In this document: in pieces, positions 15,798 to 25,095 of the stretch
How the letters are laid out: each line of letters opens with the position of its first letter
Position numbering within the stretch: position 1 is the stretch's first letter
Source of the DNA: JAAFHB01 sp037133495
GTDB taxonomy: Bacteria; Bacteroidota; Bacteroidia; Bacteroidales; Prolixibacteraceae
Length of the DNA: 64,000 nt
NCBI GenBank assembly: GCA_037133495.1
Contig: JBAXOA010000009.1
Location: 4,698 to 68,697, forward strand
Direction of reading: 5' to 3'
The notes under the pieces: model-generated
What the model was told of the DNA's origin: nothing
Databases searched by the model: none
Seen by the model: only the letters and a program-made list of their open reading frames with translations
Made by a program: the position numbers and the translations under genes

Positions 15798-16907
15798 ATG
15801 AGTAATAGCAACATTTCCGGGCAGGATCAGGGCAGAATGCTCTCTATCGACTTTTTCAGAGGATTTACCATGTTTATGCTGATCGGTGAGTTTTCAGGCT
15901 TTTTCGGCTCACTGACTCAGCCTTCGATGGAAGGCACATTCATTGGTGCAATCGGAAATCAACTGGATCACGCCGAATGGATTGGACTTCATTTTTGGGA
16001 TCTGATTCAGCCGTTTTTTATGTTTATTGTAGGGGTTGCAATGCCATTTTCGATGACCAAAAGATGGAATCGGGGAGATAGCTGGAGCACTACGCTTCGT
16101 CATGCAGCGATACGTTCATTTTTACTGCTATTTCTGGGATGGGCACTTTATTGTATTGGTCCGGGAAAGATCACTTTTCGTTTCACAAATGTTCTGGCGC
16201 AACTTTCAGTAACGTATTTTATTGCCTTTCTGATCATGCGAAAAGCTGTTAAATGGCAGTTGCTGGTTTCCTTTCTGGTAATACTTATTTCTGATTTGCT
16301 TTACAGGTTTTGGAATATCGAAGGTTTTAATCAACCGTTTACTCCTGATCATAATTTTGGATCCTGGTTCGATTTAGCGCTGACCGGCATGCCCGGAGGT
16401 GGTCATTGGGTTGCATTCAATGCCCTTTCAACAACAGCTCACACGATCTGGGGAGTTATTGCGGGGATGATCCTGATGAACGACTGGACACCACGTAAAA
16501 AAATCCAGACAATGGTAATTTCAGGAGTGATTGGATTGGCAATTGGCTATTCATTAAGTCTTTTTATCCCGATTATCAAACATATTTGTACCAGTTCTTT
16601 TGTTATTGTCAGCGGTGGGTGGTCAATTATTGCTCTGGCACTCTCCTACTGGCTTATTGATGTGCTTAACTTTAAAAAATTCACCTTGTTCTTTGCAATT
16701 GTTGGGATGAACCCTTTGTTTATCTATCTTTTTGCCCACACAAACGGGACAAATTGGCTCCGGTCAATCGCCAAGCCTTTTATTGGATTACTTTTCGGAG
16801 GATTTGGCGAATCAACCGTTCAAACGATGCTGTCGCTAACCGTATGGGCTGGATTATGGGGAATCTGTTACTTCCTGTATAAGCGTAAAGTATTCATTAA
16901 GTTGTAG
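15798..16907 (+). CDS. DUF5009 / HGSNAT-like membrane acyltransferase family protein
   Basis: Inner-membrane protein of 369 residues with about 9-10 transmembrane helices. The opening MLSIDFFRGFTMFMLIGE and the block EWIGLHFWDLIQPFFMFIVGVAMPFSM are typical of DUF5009, which is related to heparan-alpha-glucosaminide N-acetyltransferase and YeiB. The family is thought to acetylate sugars across the membrane, with a conserved His in the HFWDLIQP-type block. The neighbouring GH20 protein and symporter fit a role in amino-sugar handling. Fifteen bases separate it from the next gene, so the two are cotranscribed. Confidence 0.85.
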   Translation: MSNSNISGQDQGRMLSIDFFRGFTMFMLIGEFSGFFGSLTQPSMEGTFIGAIGNQLDHAEWIGLHFWDLIQPFFMFIVGVAMPFSMTKRWNRGDSWSTTLRHAAIRSFLLLFLGWALYCIGPGKITFRFTNVLAQLSVTYFIAFLIMRKAVKWQLLVSFLVILISDLLYRFWNIEGFNQPFTPDHNFGSWFDLALTGMPGGGHWVAFNALSTTAHTIWGVIAGMILMNDWTPRKKIQTMVISGVIGLAIGYSLSLFIPIIKHICTSSFVIVSGGWSIIALALSYWLIDVLNFKKFTLFFAIVGMNPLFIYLFAHTNGTNWLRSIAKPFIGLLFGGFGESTVQTMLSLTVWAGLWGICYFLYKRKVFIKL

Positions 16908-16922
16908 CAAATAAGTTATAAG

Positions 16923-17822
16923 GTGAAACAAAAGATTAAGAAAATTGGCATAAACTTTTTAAAATTATGCTTTTCCGTTACTGCAATTTGGTGGGTAATG
17001 TCCAAAATATCGTTTAAAGAAGTTTTGAGCGTCTTTTCAGCAGCCAATGGTTATTACCTTTTATCTGCATTTTTATTTCTAATACTTTCGTTTATCTTCT
17101 CTGCTTTCCGGCAGAATCTCTCTTTTCGGAATACAGGGGCAAATCTATCGCAAAGATTGAATATCAAGCTATTCTGGCTTGGAATGTTCTATAATTTGTT
17201 TTTGCCCGGAGGAATTGGCGGAGATGGCTATAAAGTCTATCTGGTAAACAAATACCGAAAAAACGGACTCAGGAAAAATATCGGAACGATGCTCGTCAAC
17301 CGCATTTCGGGACTTGTCGCCGTTGGAATGATTACTGTTGTGCTTTATTATCTTTCAGGCCTGCATCTCCAGTATGGGAACGCGGCATGGATTGGCATAC
17401 CGCTGGTTTATGTTCTTTATTATTTTGTACTTAAATATTTTTTCAAAAGTTTTTTGAAAATTCATGCAGGATTATTCTGGTGGTCATTAGGGTTGCAGAT
17501 GATGCAATTTATTTCAGCTCTACTGATCCTCTGCGCCTTTCATCAAAGCGCCGATCTGTTCGACTACCTTTTTCTCTTTTTTGTTTCATCTATTGCAACT
17601 GCACTCCCGATTACCATCGGTGGAATTGGGGCACGTGAAATGGTTTTTCTCATTGGTGCCAAAACGCTGGAACTCAATAATGAATTGTGCATTGCACTGA
17701 GCATCATGTTTTTTCTAATTTCCGCGATCATTTCTCTGGGTGGCTTGTACTGGGTATTCTTCCCTCCTTTCAGGCGCGAACAAGTACCTGATCAATCTCC
17801 AACGGATGATAATCAACTTTAA
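16923..17822 (+). CDS. Lysylphosphatidylglycerol synthase TM-domain (YbhN/flippase-like) protein
   Basis: Inner-membrane protein of 299 residues with about 8 helices, starting at GTG; no better start exists. It matches the flippase-like part of MprF without the synthetase: the block GGIGGDGYKVYLVNKYRKNG and ALPITIGGIGAREMVFLIG are the usual landmarks. Substrate unknown; members move lipids or lipid-linked sugars. It ends 2 nt before the symporter gene, so the order DUF5009, flippase-like, symporter is one transcript. Confidence 0.87.
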   Translation: MKQKIKKIGINFLKLCFSVTAIWWVMSKISFKEVLSVFSAANGYYLLSAFLFLILSFIFSAFRQNLSFRNTGANLSQRLNIKLFWLGMFYNLFLPGGIGGDGYKVYLVNKYRKNGLRKNIGTMLVNRISGLVAVGMITVVLYYLSGLHLQYGNAAWIGIPLVYVLYYFVLKYFFKSFLKIHAGLFWWSLGLQMMQFISALLILCAFHQSADLFDYLFLFFVSSIATALPITIGGIGAREMVFLIGAKTLELNNELCIALSIMFFLISAIISLGGLYWVFFPPFRREQVPDQSPTDDNQL

Positions 17823-17824
17823 CG

Positions 17825-19192
17825 ATGTTAAAGTATTTTATTATCATTCTCTATGTCTTTTCGATGATACTCATAGGGATTTTTTCTTCCGGAAAAATCA
17901 GGACAGAGGGTGATTATTATGTTGCCGGTAAACGCGGAAACATATGGCAGATTACAGGGTCGCTTCTGGCAACGATTTTAGGGAGTTCTGCAATACTGGG
18001 TACAGCCGATCTTGCACTTACCCAAGGCTGGGCTGCTTCGTGGCTCCTCTTAAGCGCTGCAGCAGGACTTTTACTGCTTGTCCCTGTTTCAAAGCTGGTA
18101 CGGCGTCAGGGAAAATATACGCTTCCACAGATGATAGGCGATTTCTATGGGAAGGAAGCTAAAATGATCTCATCTTTTATCATCTCATTTGCCTGGATCG
18201 GAATTATCGCCGCCCAAATTATCGGAGCAGCCAAAATTATGACAGGCTTTACAGGACTAGACTATTCATTAGCTGTTTGGGGCTCCGGGGCGGTTTTTAT
18301 TTTTTATACTGTGATTGGCGGACAAATCTCAGTATTAAAAACAGATCTTTATCAATCATTCATCATCATCGGAGGAATCCTGGTAACAGCACTCTTTATC
18401 TTATTTTCCGAACCTGTCTCCCCGATGAAGATGACCGTGCTTAATTTTCCATTTAATGAAGGATTTCACGCTTTCGATCTGATTATCCTATTATTGACCT
18501 ATTCCACCACTTTCGTTGTAGGTCCGGATATTTATTCGCGAATATTTTGTGCTGAGAATGAACAGATTGCTCAAAAAAGTGTCCTGTTAAGTGCAATTAT
18601 TTTAATTCCATTCTCATTGTGCATAACCTTTCTTGGCGTTTTTGCAGCCTACAAATTTCCTGAAATTCATCAGCAAAAAGGTTCGGCACTAATTCCGGTA
18701 ATGCTTAATACTTTGCCCGAATGGGGCGTTGGATTGCTGATTGCAGCGTTACTTTCGGCCGTAATGTCTTCCGGCTCAACTGCCTTACTCACTTCAGCAA
18801 CAATTATCAGCGATCCGGTTTCAAAAGGGTTCAGCCAGAAGCATTCGTTACGAAACACAAAAGTAATCATGCTGATTATAGGACTTTTAAGTATTTTTCT
18901 TTCCCTGACAGTACATTCGATCATTCAATCGCTGCTTATTGCCCTGACGATTTTCTCAGGCGCATTTATTGTACCCACACTAGCAGGACTTTTGGGCTAC
19001 AGGGCAAGTAGAATCAGAAGCAGCTTAGCTATGATTACCGGAGGTGTAATTGCATTAGCAGGGAAAATTATCACTTTATATGGTCAAAACAAAACCGGCA
19101 ATCTGATCATTATCACAGGATTTGTATTAAATGCCTTGATCCTTTTTCTTCGTAACAGGAAGTATAACGCAACCGAACGAAAAAAAATTTAA
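17825..19192 (+). CDS. Sodium:solute symporter family transporter
   Basis: SSS-family permease, 455 residues with about 13 helices and a LeuT-type fold. The start DYYVAGKRGN and the helix-1 region GSLLATILGSSAILGTADLALTQGW are typical, and SAVMSSGSTALLTSATIISDPV is the sodium-site region (two consecutive small/hydroxyl residues in helix 8). Substrate cannot be read from sequence; a sugar or amino sugar released by neighbouring enzymes is likely from context. It is translated from a start 2 nt after the preceding gene. Confidence 0.92.
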   Translation: MLKYFIIILYVFSMILIGIFSSGKIRTEGDYYVAGKRGNIWQITGSLLATILGSSAILGTADLALTQGWAASWLLLSAAAGLLLLVPVSKLVRRQGKYTLPQMIGDFYGKEAKMISSFIISFAWIGIIAAQIIGAAKIMTGFTGLDYSLAVWGSGAVFIFYTVIGGQISVLKTDLYQSFIIIGGILVTALFILFSEPVSPMKMTVLNFPFNEGFHAFDLIILLLTYSTTFVVGPDIYSRIFCAENEQIAQKSVLLSAIILIPFSLCITFLGVFAAYKFPEIHQQKGSALIPVMLNTLPEWGVGLLIAALLSAVMSSGSTALLTSATIISDPVSKGFSQKHSLRNTKVIMLIIGLLSIFLSLTVHSIIQSLLIALTIFSGAFIVPTLAGLLGYRASRIRSSLAMITGGVIALAGKIITLYGQNKTGNLIIITGFVLNALILFLRNRKYNATERKKI

Positions 19193-19198
19193 TTTTCG

Positions 19199-19206
19199 TA
19201 TTTTTG
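19199..19206 (+). promoter_or_regulatory. -7 box before the GH20 gene
   Basis: TATTTTTG matches TAnnTTTG and lies 29 nt before the GH20 start, just after the symporter stop. No good -33 element is present, so this is a possible internal promoter only. Confidence 0.35.
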
Positions 19207-19235
19207 ATGTCCGGAATACATAAATCAACAAAAAG

Positions 19236-20867
19236 ATGAATTTTCGCAAAACGCTGATAACCATAGGAATAATTTCGCTGCTGTTTGCCTGTAAGGAACC
19301 TGTACCCAGGCCAGTAGTACGAATTATTCCATTGCCCGCTGAAGTTATTGATCAGGATGGTATTTTTACTTTAACTACTGCAACAAAGATCGAAATTGGA
19401 GCCGAAAACGAGCAATTGAGATCAATTGCGGGGTTCTTGAATAGTCACACCGAAAAATACTACGGAATAACGAATCCGATCATCGCATCAGATGCTCCCG
19501 GAAAAGGATCAATATTTCTTAAACTTAATGAAAATCTCAAAATTGGAAAGGAAGATTATCATTTGTCGGTTGGACAGAACGGGGTTGTGGTTGAAGCAGC
19601 TTCCCCGGGCGGTATTTTCTATGGAATCCAGACTTTAATTCAGTTGATGCCTTCAACACCCAAACAACTTGCAGAGATTATCTTGCCGGCTGTTGAGATA
19701 AAAGATACACCCCGTTTTTCGTGGAGAGGACTTCAGCTGGATGTGAGCCGGCACTTTATGCCAAAAGAATTCATCCTTAAGTACCTCGATTATATGGCAA
19801 TGCATAAATTCAATGCATTTCTCTGGCATTTAAGTGACGACCAGGGGTGGCGGATTGAAATAAAAAAATATCCCAAGCTGACTGAAATTGGAGCTTTACG
19901 CAAGAAGACAATAATAGGGCATGTCAACAATCCTGCCGGAATGGACACCATTTCTCAGGGTGGATTTTATTCTCAGAATGATGTTCGCGAGATTGTTGCA
20001 TATGCCTCAAAACGATTCATAACCATAGTTCCAGGGATCGAAATGCCAGGGCATGCTCTCGCGGCATTAGCCTCTTACCCTGAGTTAGGTTGTACTGGAG
20101 TACCCTACGAGGTAGCCACCAGATGGGGTATTTTCAGCGACGTTTATTGCCCTGGTAAAGAAGGGACATTTTTATTCATGAGAAATGTACTGACTGAAAT
20201 GGCTGCACTTTTCCCGGGTAAAAATTTCCAAATAGGCGGAGCTGAATTTCCTGAATTGCAATGGGAAAAATGTTCAATGTGCCAGTTAAGGATGAAAACA
20301 GACAGTTTAAATTCGACTACTGACCTGTATAACTATTTTGTGAACAGAATCAGCAGTACACTTGATTCGCTTGGCAAAGACCGGATGGGATGGGATGAAA
20401 TATTAAAAGACTCGCTGATTACAAAAGGGATTGTAGTGTCATGGCATGGCGATGCGAGCGCTATTTCTGATGTGAAAAGAAAAATCCGGACGATAATATC
20501 ACCGGCAAAATATTACAATTTCGACCAGTATCAGGCGGATCCGAAGGGCGAACCTTTAGCCGTAGGGGGACTTTTAACTCTTGAGCAGGTATATAATTAT
20601 GAGCCTGTTCCTAAAGATCTTTCCCGCCAGGAAGCTAAATATATTATTGGAGTGCAGGCAAACATTTGGACGCCATATATGAAAACACCTGAATTCGTGG
20701 AGTATATGACTTTCCCTCGTGCTGCAGCCTTGGCCGAGGTGGCCTGGTCTCCTAAAGCAAGCCGCAACTATACCTGGTTTAGAAAAAGATTGACAGAACA
20801 GGTAAAACGATATGAAGCTGAAGGCGTCAGGTACTGTAAAAGTGAATTCAAAACGGTTACAAATTAA
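19236..20867 (+). CDS. GH20 beta-N-acetylhexosaminidase family lipoprotein with altered catalytic pair
   Basis: 543 residues, lipoprotein-like signal with LLFACK (Cys19 lipobox). Residues about 35-155 are the GH20 N-terminal domain; the barrel begins at FSWRGLQLDVSRHFMPKEF and shows FLWHLSDDQGWRIEIKKYP, GIEMPGH and GVQANIWTPYM. Most GH20 enzymes have an Asp-Glu pair in IGGDE; here the sequence is QIGGAEFPELQWEKC, with Ala336 in place of the Asp that orients the substrate acetamido group, while Glu337 is kept. Hence it may be slow, inactive, or active on substrates without the N-acetyl mechanism. All other landmarks are intact and the gene is undamaged. It ends the catabolic block. Confidence 0.9.
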   Translation: MNFRKTLITIGIISLLFACKEPVPRPVVRIIPLPAEVIDQDGIFTLTTATKIEIGAENEQLRSIAGFLNSHTEKYYGITNPIIASDAPGKGSIFLKLNENLKIGKEDYHLSVGQNGVVVEAASPGGIFYGIQTLIQLMPSTPKQLAEIILPAVEIKDTPRFSWRGLQLDVSRHFMPKEFILKYLDYMAMHKFNAFLWHLSDDQGWRIEIKKYPKLTEIGALRKKTIIGHVNNPAGMDTISQGGFYSQNDVREIVAYASKRFITIVPGIEMPGHALAALASYPELGCTGVPYEVATRWGIFSDVYCPGKEGTFLFMRNVLTEMAALFPGKNFQIGGAEFPELQWEKCSMCQLRMKTDSLNSTTDLYNYFVNRISSTLDSLGKDRMGWDEILKDSLITKGIVVSWHGDASAISDVKRKIRTIISPAKYYNFDQYQADPKGEPLAVGGLLTLEQVYNYEPVPKDLSRQEAKYIIGVQANIWTPYMKTPEFVEYMTFPRAAALAEVAWSPKASRNYTWFRKRLTEQVKRYEAEGVRYCKSEFKTVTN

Positions 20868-20870
20868 AAC

Positions 20871-20896
20871 GGCAGGTCTTTGAGACCCGCCTTTTT
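20871..20896 (+). terminator. Rho-independent terminator after the GH20 gene
   Basis: GGCAGGTCT / AGACCCGCC stem (one mismatch) with loop TTG, followed by five T. It ends the plus-strand block against the converging coiled-coil gene. Confidence 0.8.
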
Positions 20897-20922
20897 AATT
20901 ATTGACTACTTAGTTGAGCTGA

Positions 20923-21804
20923 CTACTTCGCAGAAACAACGAGAACTTTAGATAGACTCCAAAAAGCTTTCGCATCCAGAATCACTAATTTGTCTGCTGA
21001 ATTATTGCCGTCAATTCTATAAGAGCTTTTAGGATGAGAAGTTATGATGTTAACTTTCTTTTTCATGATCGTAATCTCATTTACTTTTGTGATATCCACT
21101 TTGGTGAAATCACTCATATTCAGATCAGCCATAATATTTTTTGTGCGGCCAATTCCGATAAAGCCACCTTCACCCGTAATAATTTTCTTGTCTTTCAGTT
21201 CACGGTTGGTTCCAATCACATAATAGGCAGTGTTTAAGGCTTCTGTCTTGGCATCAATATCTGCCTGTTTCTTTTGGTTATCAGCGCTTAATTTATCCAC
21301 ATTTGTATTCAGATCTGAAACTTTAACATTGAGATCTTTAACCTGAATATTCAACTTACCCAATTCATCAGTTAACTGGGCAATTTGTGCATCCTTCTCT
21401 TCAATCGATTTATTGAGATTATCGATCATTTTTTGAAGTTGAGCAGCGTGCTTGTTTGATTTATTAAGCTTAGCCGTAAGTTCAGCAACAAGTTTTCTGT
21501 TTTTTTGAAGCAAATTATAAATATAGCTGATATCACTTTTAATTTGCTCCTTACGTGAACCTTTTACCTCGCCTGCTTTCGCACTCTTATCAATGACGCG
21601 CTCAATTTGTTTGATTGAATCCAAATTAGCCTCAACCTCGTTGAAAGTAGTTACAAACTCAGAAATATTGGAGTCTTTATCAGTTCCAACAGCTCTAAGG
21701 CTATCATTTTGTGCCTGTAAGCGGGCAATTTCAGCTTTTCTTTGATTACAACCGGTAGCAAAAAGGAGTACCGGAATTAATAAAACATAAATAAACTTTT
21801 TCAT
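20923..21804 (-). CDS. Coiled-coil lipoprotein of unknown function
   Basis: 293 residues. The signal with LLFATGC (Cys19) marks a lipoprotein. Residues about 25-190 are strongly heptad-patterned coiled coil, then a small globular C-terminal domain (about 195-293) containing YYVIGTNRELKDKKIITGEGG and a Ser/Lys-rich strand region. Similar coiled-coil lipoproteins are common in Bacteroidota envelopes; no activity is known to me. It is monocistronic, converging on the GH20 gene with the terminator between them. Confidence 0.82.
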   Translation of the reverse strand: MKKFIYVLLIPVLLFATGCNQRKAEIARLQAQNDSLRAVGTDKDSNISEFVTTFNEVEANLDSIKQIERVIDKSAKAGEVKGSRKEQIKSDISYIYNLLQKNRKLVAELTAKLNKSNKHAAQLQKMIDNLNKSIEEKDAQIAQLTDELGKLNIQVKDLNVKVSDLNTNVDKLSADNQKKQADIDAKTEALNTAYYVIGTNRELKDKKIITGEGGFIGIGRTKNIMADLNMSDFTKVDITKVNEITIMKKKVNIITSHPKSSYRIDGNNSADKLVILDAKAFWSLSKVLVVSAK

Positions 21805-21879
21805 GATACTAAGAATTAGAATTTAAATTAAAACTAAAGTTAAGGTAAAAATTAAAACTTTTTGAGAATTTAGCAATTA

Positions 21880-23493
21880 TTAACTATACATTTTATCCCG
21901 GCGCTCCTTAAGTTCATCATTGGAAATATAGTCGTCATATTCGGTAATTTTATCAATAATACCCTTTGGAGTCAATTCAATCACCCTGTTTGCGATCGTC
22001 TGAATAAACTCGTGATCATGTGAAGACATCAAAACATTCCCTTTAAAATTTGTTAATGTGTTATTAAATGCCTGTATAGATTCAAGGTCTAAATGATTAG
22101 TCGGGGTATCAAGCACCATTACATTGGCATTTCGAAGCATCATTCGCGAAATCATGCAACGCATTTTTTCTCCGCCCGAAAGGACAGAGATTTTCTTATA
22201 GATTTCATCTCCTGAAAAGAGCATTTTACCAAGGTAGCCACGTATATATGCTTCACTGGTATCGCTCGAAAATTGCCCCAGCCACTCGACAAGGTTGTAA
22301 TCTGAATTAAAAAAATCAGAGTTATCCATAGGCAGATATGCGTTTGTGATAGTCTGACCCCAAAAATATGACCCTGAATCCGGCTTATCATGACCAGTGA
22401 TAATTTCAAAAAGCGCTGTCATCGCACGTGGGTCACGTGAAAGAAAGACTACCTTATCGTCCTTTTCAACGTTAAAATCAAGATCTTTGAATAGGATTTC
22501 GCCATTAATACTTTTACTCAACCCTTTCACTTCAAGAATTCTGTTTCCCGGATCACGGTCGGGGGTAAAAATAATTCCCGGATATTTTCGTGTCGAAGGC
22601 TGAATATCTTCAATATTCAACTTTTCAATCATTTTTTTCCGACTGGTAGTCTGCTTTGATTTCGCCACATTGGCACTAAAGCGGGCAATAAATTCCAGCA
22701 ACTCCTTCTTTTTCTCTTCTGCCTTCTTATTCTGAGCCTGCTGCTGACGCAAAGCAAGCTGGCTGGAATGATACCAGAAGCTATAATTTCCCGCAAAAAG
22801 CTGCACTTTGCCAAAATCAATATCGACTGTATGAGTACTGACAGCATCTAAAAAGTGACGGTCGTGGGAGACAACCAAAACTGTATTTTCGTAGTTCCCC
22901 AGGTAATTTTCAAGCCACATCACCGTTTCAAGATCGAGGTCATTGGTTGGCTCATCGAGCAACAGGTTATCCGGCTTTCCGAACAAAGCCTGTGCGAGCA
23001 ATACTCGTACTTTCTCCTTGCCACCTAACTCCTGCATCAAGCGATGATGGAATGGCTCTTTGATTCCCAAACCGCTTAGCAGCATTGCAGCATCACTTTC
23101 GGCATTCCACCCGTCCATCTCAGCAAATCTTTCTTCCAGTTCAGCGGCTCTCATCCCGTCGCTATCTGAAAAATCAGCTTTTGAGTACAAAGTATCCTTC
23201 TCAAGCATGATTTTCCACAATTCATCGTGTCCCATCAATACAGTATTCAGTACTGAATGCTCCTCATAATCATAGTGATTTTGTTTTAGAACAGATAGAC
23301 GTTCGCCGGGACCCAGGGTAATCGATCCTTTTGTTGTAGAGAGATCGCCTGAAATAAGACGAAGTAGTGTGGATTTGCCTGCTCCGTTTGCCCCGATAAC
23401 CCCGTAGCAGTTGCCTGGCGTAAACTTGAGATTAACATCCTGAAACAAAGGCTTTTTACCAAACTGAATTGCTAAATTAGATACTGTTATCAT
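21880..23493 (-). CDS. ABC-F family ATPase, YbiT-like
   Basis: Cytosolic ribosome-associated ABC-F protein, 537 residues from ATG 23493; an in-frame ATG 63 nt earlier adds residues that match no family start. Domain 1 has Walker A GANGAGKS and LLLDEPTNDLDL; domain 2 has LSGGEKMRCMISRMML and VLDTPTNHLDLES. The linker with SANVAKSKQTTSRKKMIEK fits YbiT. The second Walker A is degenerate: the stretch VVFLSRDPRAMTALF has no GKS/T, so the second site probably cannot hold ATP in the usual way. I believe this occurs in other Bacteroidota. Members tune translation elongation on the ribosome. No antibiotic-resistance interdomain feature is apparent. Confidence 0.9.
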   Translation of the reverse strand: MITVSNLAIQFGKKPLFQDVNLKFTPGNCYGVIGANGAGKSTLLRLISGDLSTTKGSITLGPGERLSVLKQNHYDYEEHSVLNTVLMGHDELWKIMLEKDTLYSKADFSDSDGMRAAELEERFAEMDGWNAESDAAMLLSGLGIKEPFHHRLMQELGGKEKVRVLLAQALFGKPDNLLLDEPTNDLDLETVMWLENYLGNYENTVLVVSHDRHFLDAVSTHTVDIDFGKVQLFAGNYSFWYHSSQLALRQQQAQNKKAEEKKKELLEFIARFSANVAKSKQTTSRKKMIEKLNIEDIQPSTRKYPGIIFTPDRDPGNRILEVKGLSKSINGEILFKDLDFNVEKDDKVVFLSRDPRAMTALFEIITGHDKPDSGSYFWGQTITNAYLPMDNSDFFNSDYNLVEWLGQFSSDTSEAYIRGYLGKMLFSGDEIYKKISVLSGGEKMRCMISRMMLRNANVMVLDTPTNHLDLESIQAFNNTLTNFKGNVLMSSHDHEFIQTIANRVIELTPKGIIDKITEYDDYISNDELKERRDKMYS

Positions 23494-23623
23494 TAATAAT
23501 CCTCTTGAATTTCTTAAGTATAAAAAAATGTGTATTTGGGTTGCAAAGTTAGACAATTCTTTTTAAACCTCATATTCTGAATGTCAGGTTAGTAGAATGT
23601 TAACTAAAATATAATCTGAAAAA

Positions 23624-24418
23624 TCAAACCAACGCAAAACTATCAGCGTCGTTGGCAACAGGGAATTTTTCTCTGAATTCTGTAAGTGATTGCTTTGAAA
23701 TTTCAAAGCAATACAGTCCGCCTGGGGTAACTTCAGTCTGTTGCAGCACCTCTCCTTTTGGATTAACAATCTGGCTGTCACCACTATATACAATACCACT
23801 TTCGTCAGTTCCAATTCTGTTAACCCCCGCGACATAAACCTGATTTTCAATAGCCCGCGCTTTTAAAAGTGTATTCCAAACTTCGCTTCGGGATGCAGGC
23901 CAGTTTGCTGTAACAATCATCAAATCAGTATCATTTCTGTTTCTGCACCAAACCGGAAAACGAATATCATAACACACATAAAGTGCGATATTCCAGCCAA
24001 GATAATTAACAATCAGACGCTTGGCTCCTGACGAAAGTCCATTTGATTCACCTCCGATTGAAAAAATATGGCGTTTGTCGTAAAAAGAAGTCTCACCTTG
24101 GGGAGTTACAAAAACGAATCGATTGTAGTACAAGCCATTATCACTAATCACCAAACTACCGGCTATCGCCAATCGGGTTGATTTCGATAGATTTAGAAGC
24201 CAGTCAATTGTTGGCCCGTTCATCGGTTCAGCAAAATCGCATGCCTGCTCAGAAAATCCGGATGTGAATGTTTCCGGAAGAATTACAAGATCACTTTTTC
24301 CTGCCAGATGCCTGATTTGTACCCCAAGATCGAAACGATTTTGTTCCGGATTTTCCCAGGTCAGATCAACTTGTGCAAGTGTAACACGCAAAACATCTTT
24401 TATAGCCATCAGAGCCAA
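23624..24418 (-). CDS. Nitrilase superfamily amidohydrolase (omega-amidase-like)
   Basis: Carbon-nitrogen hydrolase, 264 residues (261 if the third-residue ATG at 24409 is used). The catalytic triad is visible: Glu in ILPETFTSGF, Lys in FYDKRHIFSI and Cys in ALYVCYDIRFPVW. It resembles YafV/omega-amidases, which hydrolyse alpha-ketoglutaramate and related amides after transamination. It lies 63 bp from the acyltransferase gene upstream, in the same direction. Cytosolic, no signal peptide. Confidence 0.9.
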   Translation of the reverse strand: MALMAIKDVLRVTLAQVDLTWENPEQNRFDLGVQIRHLAGKSDLVILPETFTSGFSEQACDFAEPMNGPTIDWLLNLSKSTRLAIAGSLVISDNGLYYNRFVFVTPQGETSFYDKRHIFSIGGESNGLSSGAKRLIVNYLGWNIALYVCYDIRFPVWCRNRNDTDLMIVTANWPASRSEVWNTLLKARAIENQVYVAGVNRIGTDESGIVYSGDSQIVNPKGEVLQQTEVTPGGLYCFEISKQSLTEFREKFPVANDADSFALV

Positions 24419-24481
24419 TTAAGTAATTGTCAATTAATAAAGTTCTCCGTCAGATGACGGATCAATGATCTTTATTATTAA

Positions 24482-25042
24482 TTAATCAAGACCTTCACCC
24501 ATTATAAATTTTTCAGGGTGTTTTCCCGTAACTCCCTTGTCCTTATACCATTGTTTGATCCGGAGAATATCACCATTCACATCATCTGTAAGCTCGATAC
24601 TTCCAGCTATTCCTATCTCTTTCCTGCCCCAGTCAAATACAGCAAAATATACCGGAACATTTGCGGCTCTGGCAATCAGATGAAAACCAGCTTTCCATTT
24701 TGCAGTAGGTTTACGTGTCCCTTCCGGCGCAATGGCTAAATGAAGCAGTTCGCGTTTTTTAAATTCAGCAAGTATTTGCTTAACCAAACTTCCTCCTTTA
24801 GATGTATCTACCGGTATGGCTCCCATATAATTAAGCAGATAACAGGCGGGCCAAAAGAAAAATTTCTTATTCACCACTATATTTGATTTTCCTCCAATTG
24901 AATTATAAAATAACCAGGAAAATACAAAATCCCACAACGAAGTATGTGGAACACCTAAAACAACACATTTTGGAACCGGAGCAACACCGCTGATAACCTT
25001 CCATCCTGCGATCCACAATATAAATTTAGAAATATATTTCAT
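24482..25042 (-). CDS. 1-acyl-sn-glycerol-3-phosphate acyltransferase family protein
   Basis: PlsC-like acyltransferase of 186 residues, shorter than classical PlsC (about 240). The H(X)4D motif is in VPHTSLWDFVFSW and the EGTR motif in IAPEGTRKPTAKWK. One hydrophobic N-terminal helix suggests membrane association. It matches small PlsC-like proteins of Bacteroidota; the acceptor may be lysophosphatidic acid or another lipid. It is the first gene of a short minus-strand pair with the nitrilase. Confidence 0.88.
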   Translation of the reverse strand: MKYISKFILWIAGWKVISGVAPVPKCVVLGVPHTSLWDFVFSWLFYNSIGGKSNIVVNKKFFFWPACYLLNYMGAIPVDTSKGGSLVKQILAEFKKRELLHLAIAPEGTRKPTAKWKAGFHLIARAANVPVYFAVFDWGRKEIGIAGSIELTDDVNGDILRIKQWYKDKGVTGKHPEKFIMGEGLD

Positions 25043-25095
25043 TTCATTGTCGTTAAAAACCGTTAAAATAATTCTTCCGCAAGAATATGGATGGT

